A DNA stretch of 64,000 bases, taken from NCBI GenBank assembly GCA_044224495.1, contig JBGAKG010000031.1, forward strand, positions 1 to 64,000, given 5' to 3'. This DNA comes from JBGAKG01 sp044224495. Its GTDB lineage: Bacteria; Myxococcota_A; Polyangia; Polyangiales; Polyangiaceae. The notes beneath the pieces are model-generated. The model did no database searches. It had not been told where the DNA came from and was given only the letters and a program-made list of their open reading frames with translations. Below, in pieces: positions 7,814-17,692 of the stretch; the stretch's first letter is position 1, and each line of letters starts with the position of its first letter. The translations under genes were made by a program, and so were the position numbers.

Positions 7814-9089
7814 AGGCACTGGCATGTTCTCGTGCGCGGGCATCGCGCTCGGCCTCCTCGGCACGCTCGGCGCAGCGTTCGTGGGCTGTTCGTCCCAAGA
7901 TCCGCCGGCGACCACGCCCGACGCGGGCGACGCGGACGCGGACGCCGGGATCCCCTGTCCGGGGGCGGGCGTGAGCAAGGGCCCCTGGGTGCTCGGCGTG
8001 GCGCACGACAAGGCCAAGCTGCGCTTCGAGGCGTGTCGCGCCGGCGTCGTCGGCGACGTCGTTCTCGAGCCGGAGTCAGGGGGCGCGAGCACCACCGTCC
8101 CATCGACGGAGAAGGCGACCGTCGTCACCCAGACGTACATCGCGCCGCTCAACACGTCGGCCCCGCCCGACTATGCCGGCACCTGGTACATGCACGAGGC
8201 GTCGCTGACCGGCCTGACCGAGGGCACGTGTTACCGCTACCACCTCGCCGCGGACGCGACCGCGCAGGGGCGCTTCTGCACCGCGCACAAAGCGGGCGAC
8301 TCGTTCCGCTTCCTCGCGATCGGTGACACGAACCCCGGCCTCGGTGACACGACGGCGAAGGTCCTCTCGAAGGTCGTCCCGACGAACTTCGACTTCACCG
8401 TCCACCTCGGCGACATCGAGTACTACGACTCGACCCTCGAGACGTGGGCGCTCTGGGCGCCGATCATGGCGCCGCTGCTGCGCCAGGGCGGGTTCTTCCC
8501 CGCGATCGGCAACCACGAGCTCGAGAAGCCGACCGAGTACTCCGAGTACGTGCTGCGCTACTTCGGGAGCACGGGCCTGAACGGCACCGACGGCACGTAC
8601 CGCTTCGAGAACGGCGGCGTGCACTTCTTCGTCCTCGACACCGAGGAGCCGAACGGCCCGAGCTCGGCGCAAGCGATCTGGTTCGCACAGGAGATCGTCA
8701 AGGCCGAGGCCGAGCCGGGCTACCGCTTCTCGATCGTCTACTTCCACAAGCCGATCCTCACGTGCGGCGACACCGGCGACGATCCGGTCGCGCGCCAGTA
8801 CTACGAGCCGCTCTTCCTCGCGCACAAGGTGCCGCTCGTTCTGCAGGCGCACATGCACGGCTACGAGCGCTTCGATCTCGGGAACATCACCTACGTCACG
8901 AGCGGCGGCGGCGGTGGGCGGATCGACAACGTCGACAAGAACGTCGCGCGCACCTACTGCGACAAGCGCGTGAGCAGTGGGCCGTGGTTCCACGGCACCG
9001 TGCTCGACGTCGGGCCGACCGGGATCGACGCGAAGGTCATCGACGAGACCGGGGCGGTGAAGGACTCCTTCACGGTCAAGGCACCGTGA
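7806..9089 (+). CDS. Purple-acid-phosphatase-like metallophosphoesterase, lipoprotein
   Basis: 427 residues. The signal peptide ends GAAFVGC (lipidated Cys near 28), followed by a DAGDADADAG linker typical of myxobacterial surface lipoproteins. A small beta domain (about 50-165, fibronectin-like as in plant-type purple acid phosphatases) precedes the metallophosphoesterase domain. Metal-site motifs are visible: AIGDTN (usual GDTG with the last Gly replaced by Asn), HLGDIEYYD, IGNHE, VYFHKP and QAHMHGYER. It should hydrolyse phosphomonoesters or diesters at the cell surface. The start overlaps the end of the TPR-like gene; its own stop overlaps the GTG of the next gene as GTGA. Confidence 0.85.
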   Translation: MVRGTGMFSCAGIALGLLGTLGAAFVGCSSQDPPATTPDAGDADADAGIPCPGAGVSKGPWVLGVAHDKAKLRFEACRAGVVGDVVLEPESGGASTTVPSTEKATVVTQTYIAPLNTSAPPDYAGTWYMHEASLTGLTEGTCYRYHLAADATAQGRFCTAHKAGDSFRFLAIGDTNPGLGDTTAKVLSKVVPTNFDFTVHLGDIEYYDSTLETWALWAPIMAPLLRQGGFFPAIGNHELEKPTEYSEYVLRYFGSTGLNGTDGTYRFENGGVHFFVLDTEEPNGPSSAQAIWFAQEIVKAEAEPGYRFSIVYFHKPILTCGDTGDDPVARQYYEPLFLAHKVPLVLQAHMHGYERFDLGNITYVTSGGGGGRIDNVDKNVARTYCDKRVSSGPWFHGTVLDVGPTGIDAKVIDETGAVKDSFTVKAP

Positions 9090-10072
9090 CCGACGATCCG
9101 AGCGCAGGCCCCGCGCGCGACTTCGCCGAGGCGATCTCGGAGGGGATCAACGCGCTCGCGGCGATCTCGTCCGGCGCCGACATCCCCGGCACCGTGACGT
9201 GGATCGAAGCGCTCGCGGACGCGCTCGGCGAGGTCTCGCGCTCCGGCGTGGCGACGAGTGGCCGCTTCCCGTTCGAGCTGCAGCCGGAGCTCCGTGCGTT
9301 CGCGATGCGCCTCCAGAGCGAGGGCGTGACGCCCGCCGTCCGCGAGGAGGCGAGCCTGCTCCTCGGGCACTTCGTGGCGCAGACTCACGCCGACGCCACC
9401 GTCAACTTGAGCACGCTCGAGAGCGCAGGCCGCGCGATCCTGGACGTGGCGCGCCAGGCAGGTGAGGAGTGGTTCCTCTTCGAGCGCGAGCCGGGGATGC
9501 GGCTCCACCTCGCCGACGACCAAGCCACGCGGCTCGTCTACGTGCCGAAGGAGTCCGTCGCGAACGCGCTCCTGGAGCGCGGCCCGGTCCCGCCCGCGAT
9601 CACCATGGTCACGCGCGCCGGCGCGATCCGGCGGCGCGACGCGCGGGTGCTGCGCTCGCTCTGCGCCGGCGAGATTGCGTTCGTCGGCGATCTGAGCCCG
9701 GAGAGCCTGGGCACCTACGTCGCGCTGGCGGCGGGCGGCCTCGATGCGGGGCCGGGCGAGACGCTGCCGGTGCGGTGGGCCGGCGTCTCCGACCTCTGGC
9801 TCGCGTGGGCCGAGGGCGCGCTCCTCGAGCGGCGCGAGTCGAAGGCACTCCACCGCGGGCAATCGGTGCTCCCCTTCTCCGCGTACGACGCGAACCTTCT
9901 CCACGTGCTCGAAGCCCAACCCATCGACTGGGACGCGATCGTCGGAAGCGAGGCGATGGGGCTGATGCGGCGCGGCTACTCGATCGACATCCATCAGCTC
10001 GTCAGCGCCGAGCGCTATCAGGAAGGCTACGTCGACCGGCTGCGCGAGATGCTCTTCGGCGTGAGTCACTGA
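9086..10072 (+). CDS. Orphan protein, third gene of the 7031 operon
   Basis: 328 residues, soluble, with no signal peptide. It begins at GTG 9086 overlapping the upstream stop (GTGA), so it should be translationally coupled to the phosphatase-like lipoprotein. The N-terminal 130 residues are helical (DFAEAISEGINALAAISSGA, LLLGHFVAQTHADATVNLSTLESAGRAI). The centre is alpha/beta (EEWFLFEREPGMRLHLADD, RLVYVPKESVANALL, GEIAFVGDLSPESLGTYVAL). The C-terminus contains LPFSAYDANLLHVLEAQPIDWDAI. I recognise no family. Its location beside a membrane scaffold and a secreted phosphatase gives no firm functional clue. Its last 7 bp overlap the converging LolA/LolB-like gene. Confidence 0.7.
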   Translation: MTDDPSAGPARDFAEAISEGINALAAISSGADIPGTVTWIEALADALGEVSRSGVATSGRFPFELQPELRAFAMRLQSEGVTPAVREEASLLLGHFVAQTHADATVNLSTLESAGRAILDVARQAGEEWFLFEREPGMRLHLADDQATRLVYVPKESVANALLERGPVPPAITMVTRAGAIRRRDARVLRSLCAGEIAFVGDLSPESLGTYVALAAGGLDAGPGETLPVRWAGVSDLWLAWAEGALLERRESKALHRGQSVLPFSAYDANLLHVLEAQPIDWDAIVGSEAMGLMRRGYSIDIHQLVSAERYQEGYVDRLREMLFGVSH

Positions 10073-10830
10073 GCGAACGAAGCCGCCGGCAAGTCCGGGT
10101 TCACCCGCACCTCGTCGAGCTGCAGCAGGACGTCGCTCTGCTCGGAGCGAAAGCGGAGCGCCCGCGGGATGGCGGTCGAACAGGTACTGGCGACGAGCGA
10201 CTTCGTCGCGCCGAGCTCCACGTCGTACGAGAGCACGCCGTTCTGCTCGACCCGGACCCGCGTCGGGCGGAGCCGCTGCTCGCTCCACGGTCGGCTCCAA
10301 TCGGCTGCGTCGACCTCGAGCGTGAGCTCTTCGCGCGCACCGCTGCCGCCGCTCACGAGCACGTGCCATGCGCCGTCACGCCACGCGAGCGACGGCGCCT
10401 CCCCGTGGCGCAGCACCGGCGCGTGCCCGAGCAGGAGCGTCACGAGCGCTGCCGGCGGCACCGGCACGCCGAGCCACCGCTCGAGCGCGAGCGCCGACGG
10501 CGCGAGCTCCTCGCGCTTGCCGGCGCGCACGTCGTTCACGACCATCCGGGCACCGTCGCTCGTGACGACGAGCGCCGGGCCCATCGCCAGCGGAGCCTGC
10601 ACGTCGAGCCGGAAGCGATCGGGGGCCGCTGCCAACATCATCACGTCGGTCCGCACGCGCTTCCCGTCGGCGAACGCATCGACCTTGGCCGTGTCGACCG
10701 CGAGCGTGGATTCGCACCCGTAGCTCGCGCGCATCCGATCGATCGCCGCTTGCCCGCTCGGGACGCGTGACGGGGGCGGACCACCGCAGGCCGTCAGCAG
10801 CACGGCACCGGACACGAACGCCACGCGCAT
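10066..10830 (-). CDS. LolA/LolB-like lipoprotein
   Basis: 254 residues with a lipoprotein signal ending VLLTAC (Cys15). The mature part has the rhythm of an outer-membrane lipoprotein carrier fold: YGCESTLAVDTAKVDAFADGKRVRTDVMM, DRFRLDVQAPLAMGPALVVTSDGARMVVND, and a terminal strand SEQSDVLLQLDEVRVNPDLP. The text fits a half-barrel that holds acyl chains. It may help place lipoproteins in the outer membrane, which would suit a genome so rich in them. This is a fold-level guess from spaced hydrophobic strands, not a clear family match. It is divergent from the FHA-sigma54 gene, with 58 bp between the starts. Confidence 0.6.
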   Translation of the reverse strand: MRVAFVSGAVLLTACGGPPPSRVPSGQAAIDRMRASYGCESTLAVDTAKVDAFADGKRVRTDVMMLAAAPDRFRLDVQAPLAMGPALVVTSDGARMVVNDVRAGKREELAPSALALERWLGVPVPPAALVTLLLGHAPVLRHGEAPSLAWRDGAWHVLVSGGSGAREELTLEVDAADWSRPWSEQRLRPTRVRVEQNGVLSYDVELGATKSLVASTCSTAIPRALRFRSEQSDVLLQLDEVRVNPDLPAASFAQ

Positions 10831-10876
10831 GCCGACGGAACCTGGGTGCGTGCACCGTTGTTCCCACCGATGCTGC

Positions 10877-10882
10877 TACATT
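10877..10882 (+). promoter_or_regulatory. Extended -10 element of the FHA-sigma54 activator gene
   Basis: TACATT preceded by TGC, ending 6 bp before ATG 10889. The surrounding GCTACATTCG is repeated almost exactly before hslO (40022-40027). Confidence 0.55.
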
Positions 10883-10888
10883 CGGCGC

Positions 10889-12198
<1,310 letters not shown>

Positions 12199-12202
<4 letters not shown>

Positions 12203-14244
12203 GCGTGAGCGACGACTGGGTCGACACCGTTCGCCTCGACGAAGCGAAGACGAAGGAGCGCTTCGAGCTCCTCGGCGAGGCCGGCGCGGGAGGGATGGGC
12301 GTCGTCCACCGCGCCCGCTCCACGACGACGGGCGCCGTCGTCGCGCTGAAGGTGATGAACGTCGCGACCGGAGACCCCGCCCGCTTCGCGCTCGAGACGC
12401 GCGTGCTGTCGGAGCTCCACCACGAGAACATCGTCGCGTACCACGCGCACGGCACGACGGCCGAGGGAAAGCCGTACCTCGCCATGGAGTGGATCGACGG
12501 CGAGACCCTCGAGGCCAAGGTGCAGCGGGGCCCGATTCCTCCCGCCGAGGCGGTGCGGATCGCGCGCGCGATCGCGGCAGCCCTCGTTCACGCGCACGCC
12601 GCCGGCGTCGTGCACCGCGATCTCAAGCCGAGCAACGTCCTGATCGCGAAGGACGGCGCGGTGAAGCTCGTCGACTTCGGCGTGGCGCGGATCGCCGAGC
12701 TCGGACGCGGACTCACCGCGACCGGACAGTTCGTCGGCACCGCGGGCTACATGGCGCCGGAGCAAGCGCGGGACGACCAGACCGTCGACGGACGCGCGGA
12801 CCTGTTCGCGTTGGGTTGCGTCCTCTACTTCGCGCTGTGCGGCCGTCGTCCCTTCGAGGGTTCTTCGCCCGAGGCGTACCTCACGAAGCTGCTCTTCGAG
12901 GCACCACCTCCGCTCGCGGAGCTCGCACCGGGTACCCCCGCCGCGCTCGTCGAGCTCGTGACGCGGCTCCTCGCCCGTGACCGCGACGCGCGCCCCGCGA
13001 GCGCAGCGGACGTGCTCGCCGAGCTCGAGGTCGTGCTCGATGCGCCGCCGCCCCGGACCGCCTCGTCCGACCGCACGCTCGCGTCGCCGACCACGCCGGC
13101 GCCGAATCGCACGGCGAAGCCGCCGAGCTCTCGCCGGTGGATCGGGGTGGCGGTCGCGCTCGCGGCCGCAGCGGCGCTCGGGTGGTCGCTCAGCCGACCT
13201 CCGCGCGCGGACCCACCGACGGAGCCCGGGAGCACGACCACGCGCACGACGGCGCCCCCCGCGTCGGCGGTGGTTCCGACGGAGCAACGCACCGCGGAGC
13301 TCCGTCGCGCGTGCCGCGATTGGTCCGCCGCGCTCGTCCGAACCCAGCGCGATGGCGGCGCGTTCAGCGGCGAAGAGCATCGACCCCCGTCCGGCTGGGA
13401 CACCGCGCAGCAGGTGTTCGCGCTCGCCCGCGCGCGGCACGCGTGCGATGCACCCGAGGCGAGCGCGCTCGAGAGCGGAGCGCGCGCGCTCGCGGCCTAC
13501 CGCACCGACGCCGGCTGGCCGGGCCTCGGCGAGCACCCCGTCGCGGAGCTCCCCGCCACGGCGTGGGCTGCGCTCGCCGCGACGGCGCTGGAGCGCGCCA
13601 ACGTCTCCGCGGCCGACGTCGCGCGCGACGCGCTCGCGCTCGTCCGCGCTGCCGCGCGAGCCGAGGGCGGGTTCGCCTTCGCGCCCGGGAGCGACCGCAG
13701 CGACCGCTACACGAGCGTGCTCGCGACATGGGCGCTCGTCGAGGCGTCGCCCAGCGAGCACGACGACACCGCTCGCGCCGCAGCGGCGTGGCTGACGCAC
13801 GCGCTCGCCACGGACCCGGTGCTGCGCGAGACGGCAGGGCTCGAGGAGCAAGCCGCCTTCGTCCTCGGCCTCGCGCGGCGAAAGAAGCTCGCGCCGGAGG
13901 ACGACGCCGTGACGCGAGTCCTCGCGACCGATCTCGCCGCGCGCTGCGCGCTCGATGGCGCTGCGTGCACGCGCCCGCTCTCCGCGGACGACGCCGTACC
14001 GCTCCACGGGAGCCCGGACGCCGGCGAAGGAACGCTCTTCGCGCTCTGGCACCCCTGGCTCACGCTCGCGAGCGCCGAGCTCGCGGCCGACGGGAACCTC
14101 GCGCTCCAGCTCCGCGCGCCGGTGGGGCTCGCGAGCGAGTGGGCGCGCCACGAGCTCACCGCCGCGACGGCCGTCGTCGCGGTGGCTCCGGCGTACAAGC
14201 TCGCGGAGTACTTGATCGTGGTCACGTACTTGCTGGAGCGCTGA
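12199..14244 (+). CDS. Ser/Thr protein kinase with periplasmic alpha/alpha-toroid-like domain
   Basis: 681 residues. The kinase domain (about 20-280) is complete: glycine loop GEAGAGGMG, Lys51, catalytic HRDLKPSN (Asp141), DFG 159-161 and APEQ. A Pro/Thr linker leads to one transmembrane helix (314-331). The outer 320 residues are helical and contain spaced GGF/GW motifs such as RTQRDGGAFS, SGWDTAQQVFALARA and EGGFAFAPGSDRSDRYTSV followed by LATWALVEA. This resembles the repeats of the squalene-cyclase/prenyltransferase toroid, a fold that binds isoprenoids. I infer a receptor kinase sensing a lipid or other envelope ligand and signalling to the FHA activator upstream, with which it overlaps (GTGA). 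GTG 12205 is an alternative start. Confidence 0.9.
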
Positions 14245-14252
14245 GCGAGCCC

Positions 14253-14279
14253 CCGCACCGATTGTGCGGATCTCCGCAC
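14253..14279 (+). promoter_or_regulatory. Palindrome array upstream of the glycine-rich lipoprotein gene
   Basis: A half-site CCGCAC (14253-14258), CGATT, then GTGCGGATCTCCGCAC (14264-14279). The CGATTGTGCGG core and the CCGCAC arm match the array at 4593-4628. It lies about 67-93 bp before the expected sigma54 start. Confidence 0.6.
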
Positions 14280-14289
14280 GATGCGCGCT

Positions 14290-14305
14290 GCAACCCCGCG
14301 AGATC
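14290..14305 (+). promoter_or_regulatory. 16-bp block shared with the 4700 promoter
   Basis: GCAACCCCGCGAGATC, 15 of 16 bases identical to 4650-4665, 10 bp downstream of the palindrome. Confidence 0.5.
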
Positions 14306-14319
14306 GCGCGTGGGCGGCC

Positions 14320-14335
14320 TGGTTTCACCCTTGCA
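14320..14335 (+). promoter_or_regulatory. Weaker candidate sigma54 promoter of the glycine-rich lipoprotein gene
   Basis: TGGTTTC-ACCC-TTGCA: the -12 part is perfect and GG/GC spacing is right, but the -24 part matches only TGG (8 of 12 in total). The expected start is near 14346 and the ATG is at 14350, the same geometry as at 4700. Confidence 0.35.
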
Positions 14336-14349
14336 CTGCAAGCGGGCCC

Positions 14350-15984
14350 ATGAAGGCTCGGCTCCCGCTCTCCCCGTTCTTCCTCGCCACCGTGACCGCT
14401 CTCGCGACGTCGGTCGTCGCGTGCGGAGGAATCCCCAAGCTCGACCCCAAGGACGTCAGCAAGGTCATGGTCGACTCGCACGGCGGCAAGTTCTGCCCGT
14501 GGGGCGAGGTGAAGCTCGACGTCGCCGTCGTCCTCACCGACGGCAAGCTCCGCGCGACGAACGGCAAGGACGACTCGGTCCGGATCGACGCGCGCAAGAA
14601 CTTCAAGTACGCGGCGAGCGCGGGGAAGATCGACGTCCGCGTCGATGGCGTCTACTTCGTGCCGCCGCAGGACTACGCGTTCCTGCTCGAGAACGACGTC
14701 GTCGCCACCGCCACGCTCCTCGAGCGCCCCGACCTCGCGCCGACCACGGTCACGTTCGTCCCCGACTTCGGGTGCTCCGAGTCCGTGTACCTCGGCGGCT
14801 ACGCGGGGCGCAGCGGCGAGACCGGCGGCGCGGGCGGCGACGGAACCGACCGCGAGATGTACGGCGGCAACGGCGGCAGCGGCGGCGACGGTGAGCAAGG
14901 CGGCGACGCTGGCGCGCTCGAGGTCACGCTCGGCATGGTCGACACGCCGAAGCGAGGGCGGCTCGTCATCGCGCGCTCCGTCGCGCGCGCGACGGGAGAG
15001 ACGGATCTGCGCTTGTTCGCGCCCGGCCCGGGTCGATTGAAGGTCGACAACAGCGGCGGCGCGGGCGGCCGCGGCGGTGACGGCGGTCGCGGTGGCGCCG
15101 GCGGCGGTTGGACCGACGGCATCCGGAGCTGCGACGCCGGCGACGGTGGCGACGGTGGTGACGGCGGGAGCGGCGCCGGCGGCGGCAACGGGGGGCCGGT
15201 CACCGTCTTCGTCGACGAGCAACACCCCGAGCTGGAGAAGGTCATCGCGGTGACGAACCACGGCGGCGCTGGCGGCGAGGCCGGCTCCGGCGGCCAGGGC
15301 GGCGACGCGGGATGGGCCGAGGTGAAGAGCGCGAACGGCGCGTACTTCGTCTGCAAGCGCGACGGACGCCCAGGGCGCGGCGGCCACGGCGGCCGCTTCC
15401 GCGGGACGGCGGGGGCGGCGGGCCCGCGGGCCGTGTTCACGACGACGTCGTCGCCGTTTCCGCAGGGCGTCGCCTCCGTCGGCGTGCGCGCCACCAGCAC
15501 CAACACGAACCTCGACGCACCGGTCGCGCGCGTGAAGCCGCCGGGTGGCGTCACGACCAGCCAACCGCCGCCCGGCAGCTCGAGCCCGAGCGGGACGTTC
15601 GGAAAGCCGAAGGCCGACGCCCCGACGGCGGCGGCGCTCTTCGCCCAGCTCAAGGGAACGGCCGTCCTTCGGATCGAGAACAAAGGAAGCCTCGCGATCT
15701 GCGAGCTCTACCCGCTCGACCCGAAGACGCGAAAGCCGGTGACGCAGAACGTGCTCCTCGCTCCGCTTCCCGCCGGGCAGGCGCGCGACGTGGCGCGGTG
15801 GGGACTGCCCGCCGGAGCCGTGCCGTCGACCCTCGTCCAGTTCGGCGTGCGGAGCTGCGACGGCAAGGAAGGCGTCGCGCAGGTGACGCCGAAGGAGAGC
15901 ATCACGATCGTCGTGAGCGGTACGGTCTCCGCGACCGCGAAGCCCGCGCCCCACACCGCACCGGTGGTGCTGACGAAGCCGTGA
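14350..15984 (+). CDS. Glycine-rich (collagen-like) repeat lipoprotein
   Basis: 544 residues. Signal peptide ending SVVACGG (lipidated Cys near 25). An N-terminal beta-rich domain (about 30-155) with VKLDVAVVLTDGKLRATNGK is followed by three blocks of Gly-Gly-X repeats (about 157-200, 236-285 and 305-360), such as GGAGGDG, GGRGGDGG and GGQGGDAG, interrupted by short beta segments. A Pro/Ser linker and a C-terminal beta domain follow. Gly-Gly-X blocks like these form polyglycine-II type bundles in some adhesins and tail fibres, so a surface or matrix role is plausible. The start is the first ATG after the upstream module shared with gene 4700, and the longer open frame contains the promoter itself. 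Confidence 0.78.
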   Translation: MKARLPLSPFFLATVTALATSVVACGGIPKLDPKDVSKVMVDSHGGKFCPWGEVKLDVAVVLTDGKLRATNGKDDSVRIDARKNFKYAASAGKIDVRVDGVYFVPPQDYAFLLENDVVATATLLERPDLAPTTVTFVPDFGCSESVYLGGYAGRSGETGGAGGDGTDREMYGGNGGSGGDGEQGGDAGALEVTLGMVDTPKRGRLVIARSVARATGETDLRLFAPGPGRLKVDNSGGAGGRGGDGGRGGAGGGWTDGIRSCDAGDGGDGGDGGSGAGGGNGGPVTVFVDEQHPELEKVIAVTNHGGAGGEAGSGGQGGDAGWAEVKSANGAYFVCKRDGRPGRGGHGGRFRGTAGAAGPRAVFTTTSSPFPQGVASVGVRATSTNTNLDAPVARVKPPGGVTTSQPPPGSSSPSGTFGKPKADAPTAAALFAQLKGTAVLRIENKGSLAICELYPLDPKTRKPVTQNVLLAPLPAGQARDVARWGLPAGAVPSTLVQFGVRSCDGKEGVAQVTPKESITIVVSGTVSATAKPAPHTAPVVLTKP

Positions 15985-15988
15985 AGCA

Positions 15989-16924
15989 TCACCCCACGAG
16001 GCGCGCGTGCGGGACGGCGGCGCCGAGCACGGCCGCGAGACGCTCCGCCGGCCCGCGCGACTCGCGCCGCCACGCGATCCGCCACGGCCGCCGGAGCGGA
16101 GCCCCCGCGAGCCGCTTCGCGACGAGATCGCCCGCGTCGAGGTGCGGGGCCGCGATCCACTCGGACAGGATCGCGACCCCGAGGCCGGCGCGCGCGACGT
16201 CGAGGATGGCCTCGGTCAGCGGCAACCGGTCGACGCGGATCCGCGGGCGCGAGCTCCCGAACACCTTCGTCATGAACCACTGCGTCTCCGCCGCCGGCGC
16301 GTTGCCGGTGAAGAGCGTGTGGCGCCGCAGGTCGGCGCGCCCGATCGTGCGGCGCGCCGCGAGCGGGTGCGTCGCGGCCACGACGAAGACGACCTCGTCG
16401 TGGAAGAGCGGGCGCTCTTCGATCGCCTCGACGCCGCGCGGGACTGCGCCGGTCGTGAGCAGCGCCACGTCGACGTCACCGGCGACGAGCGCAGCGACCG
16501 GATCGCCGGTGTGCTCGAGCGCGATCGCGACGTCGAGCCCGGGGAGCGCATCGCGCATGCCGCGCACGGCCGAGGGCATCCAGCGGTACGCCGTGTAGCA
16601 CTCGCAGACGACCCGAACGCGCGCCGGCGGAGCGACGGGGGCGCGAACGCGGAGCTCGAGGTCGGCGAGCTCCACGAGCAGGCGCTCCGCCCCCTCGACG
16701 ACGGTCCGCCCAGCCAGCGTCGGGGCGAGCCCGCGCGCCGTCCGGTCGAAGAGGCGGACGCCGAGCCGGTCTTCGGCGCCGAGGAGCGCGCGGCTCACCG
16801 CCGGTTGCGTCAGGTGGAGGAGCTCCGCTGCGCGCGCGGTGGTCCCCCCCGCGGCCAGCGCGAGGACGAGGCGAAGGTCTCGGACCTCGAGCCGCGGCGC
16901 GCTCGGGACATCGATGCGTTCCAT
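15989..16924 (-). CDS. LysR-family transcriptional regulator
   Basis: 311 residues. An N-terminal winged helix-turn-helix (about 13-72) has the family signature LEVRDLRLVLALAAGGTTARAAELLHLTQPAVSRAL followed by LEDRLG-like GAEDRLGVRLFDRTARGL (written here in parts). The C-terminal effector-binding domain (95-300) contains CECYTAYRWMPSAV and LALEHTGDPVAALVAGDVDVALLT-type sequence. It is divergent from the glutathione S-transferase gene and probably controls it. Two matching T-N11-A boxes lie in the shared 76-bp region, one covering its own start codon, so it should also repress itself. The ligand is unknown. Confidence 0.9.
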   Translation of the reverse strand: MERIDVPSAPRLEVRDLRLVLALAAGGTTARAAELLHLTQPAVSRALLGAEDRLGVRLFDRTARGLAPTLAGRTVVEGAERLLVELADLELRVRAPVAPPARVRVVCECYTAYRWMPSAVRGMRDALPGLDVAIALEHTGDPVAALVAGDVDVALLTTGAVPRGVEAIEERPLFHDEVVFVVAATHPLAARRTIGRADLRRHTLFTGNAPAAETQWFMTKVFGSSRPRIRVDRLPLTEAILDVARAGLGVAILSEWIAAPHLDAGDLVAKRLAGAPLRRPWRIAWRRESRGPAERLAAVLGAAVPHARLVG

Positions 16925-16959
16925 GCATCGATTGTATGACGAGGATGCGTTGGACGCAT
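16912..16959. promoter_or_regulatory. Two LysR-type boxes with 31-bp spacing
   Basis: ATGCGTTCCATGCAT (16914-16928, inside the larger inverted repeat CGATGC...GCATCG 16912-16930) and ATGCGTTGGACGCAT (16945-16959). Both have the T-N11-A form and differ at only three positions; their centres are 31 bp apart, three helical turns. The first covers the lysR start codon, the second lies 42 bp before the GST start. Confidence 0.7.
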
Positions 16960-17000
16960 CGAAAGAACGAGCGCAGGTTGCCGAGCACGGAGGCAACGAC

Positions 17001-17633
17001 ATGGAACTCTTCTTCTCTCCCCTCGCCTGCTCGATGGCCACGCGCATCGCCCTCTACGAGGCCGGCGCCTCGGCGACGTTCGTCGAGGTCGACCCCAAGA
17101 CCAAACGCACGATGGCGGGCGCCGACTTTCGGGCGGTGAACCCGCTCGGGCTCGTCCCCACCGTCCGCACCGAGGACGGGACGGTGCTCACCGAGAACGC
17201 CGCCATCCTCCAGTGGGTGGCAGACCGCTTCCCCGCCGCCGACGTCGGCGCGCGCGACGCGGCCGAGCGAACGCGGCTCCACCAGTGGCTCTGCTTCGTC
17301 GGGACCGAGCTCCACAAGGCGCTCTTCATGCCGCTGCTCGACGCGAGCGCGCCGCCCGCCGCCAAGGAGTACGCGCTCGCGAAGGGAACGTCGCGGCTCG
17401 ACGTGCTCGCGCGCCACCTCGAAGGCCGGGACTGGCTCCTCGATCACTTCACCGTCGCCGACGCGTACCTCGGCACCGTGCTCGGCTGGGCGCAGGTCAC
17501 GCCCGTCGACCTCGCCCGCTGGCCGGCGCTCTCCTCCTACCTCGGCCGCGTCCGAGCGCGGCCGAGCGTGGCCCGCGCGTTCGCGGAGGAGCTGGAGCTC
17601 TACAAGCTGGAGCTCGCCCGCGCGGCAGGGTGA
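17001..17633 (+). CDS. Glutathione S-transferase family protein
   Basis: 210 residues. Thioredoxin-like N-terminal domain (about 1-80) starting MELFFSPLACSMATRIAL, with the cis-Pro region NPLGLVPTV and the glutathione-binding TEDGTVLTENAAIL; helical C-terminal domain 88-205 with VADAYLGTVLGW. The SPLACS motif places Ser/Cys at the catalytic position, as in bacterial beta-class enzymes (GstA-like). It conjugates or reduces with glutathione in the cytoplasm. GGAGG (16989-16993) precedes ATG 17001 at normal spacing, so unlike many neighbours it has a leader with a Shine-Dalgarno. The divergent LysR gene is its likely regulator. Confidence 0.9.
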   Translation: MELFFSPLACSMATRIALYEAGASATFVEVDPKTKRTMAGADFRAVNPLGLVPTVRTEDGTVLTENAAILQWVADRFPAADVGARDAAERTRLHQWLCFVGTELHKALFMPLLDASAPPAAKEYALAKGTSRLDVLARHLEGRDWLLDHFTVADAYLGTVLGWAQVTPVDLARWPALSSYLGRVRARPSVARAFAEELELYKLELARAAG

Positions 17634-17692
17634 GCTTGCAGTACGGGCGGGGATCGGGCACATCTCCGCCCTCGCCCCTCCCCGAAGGAACC

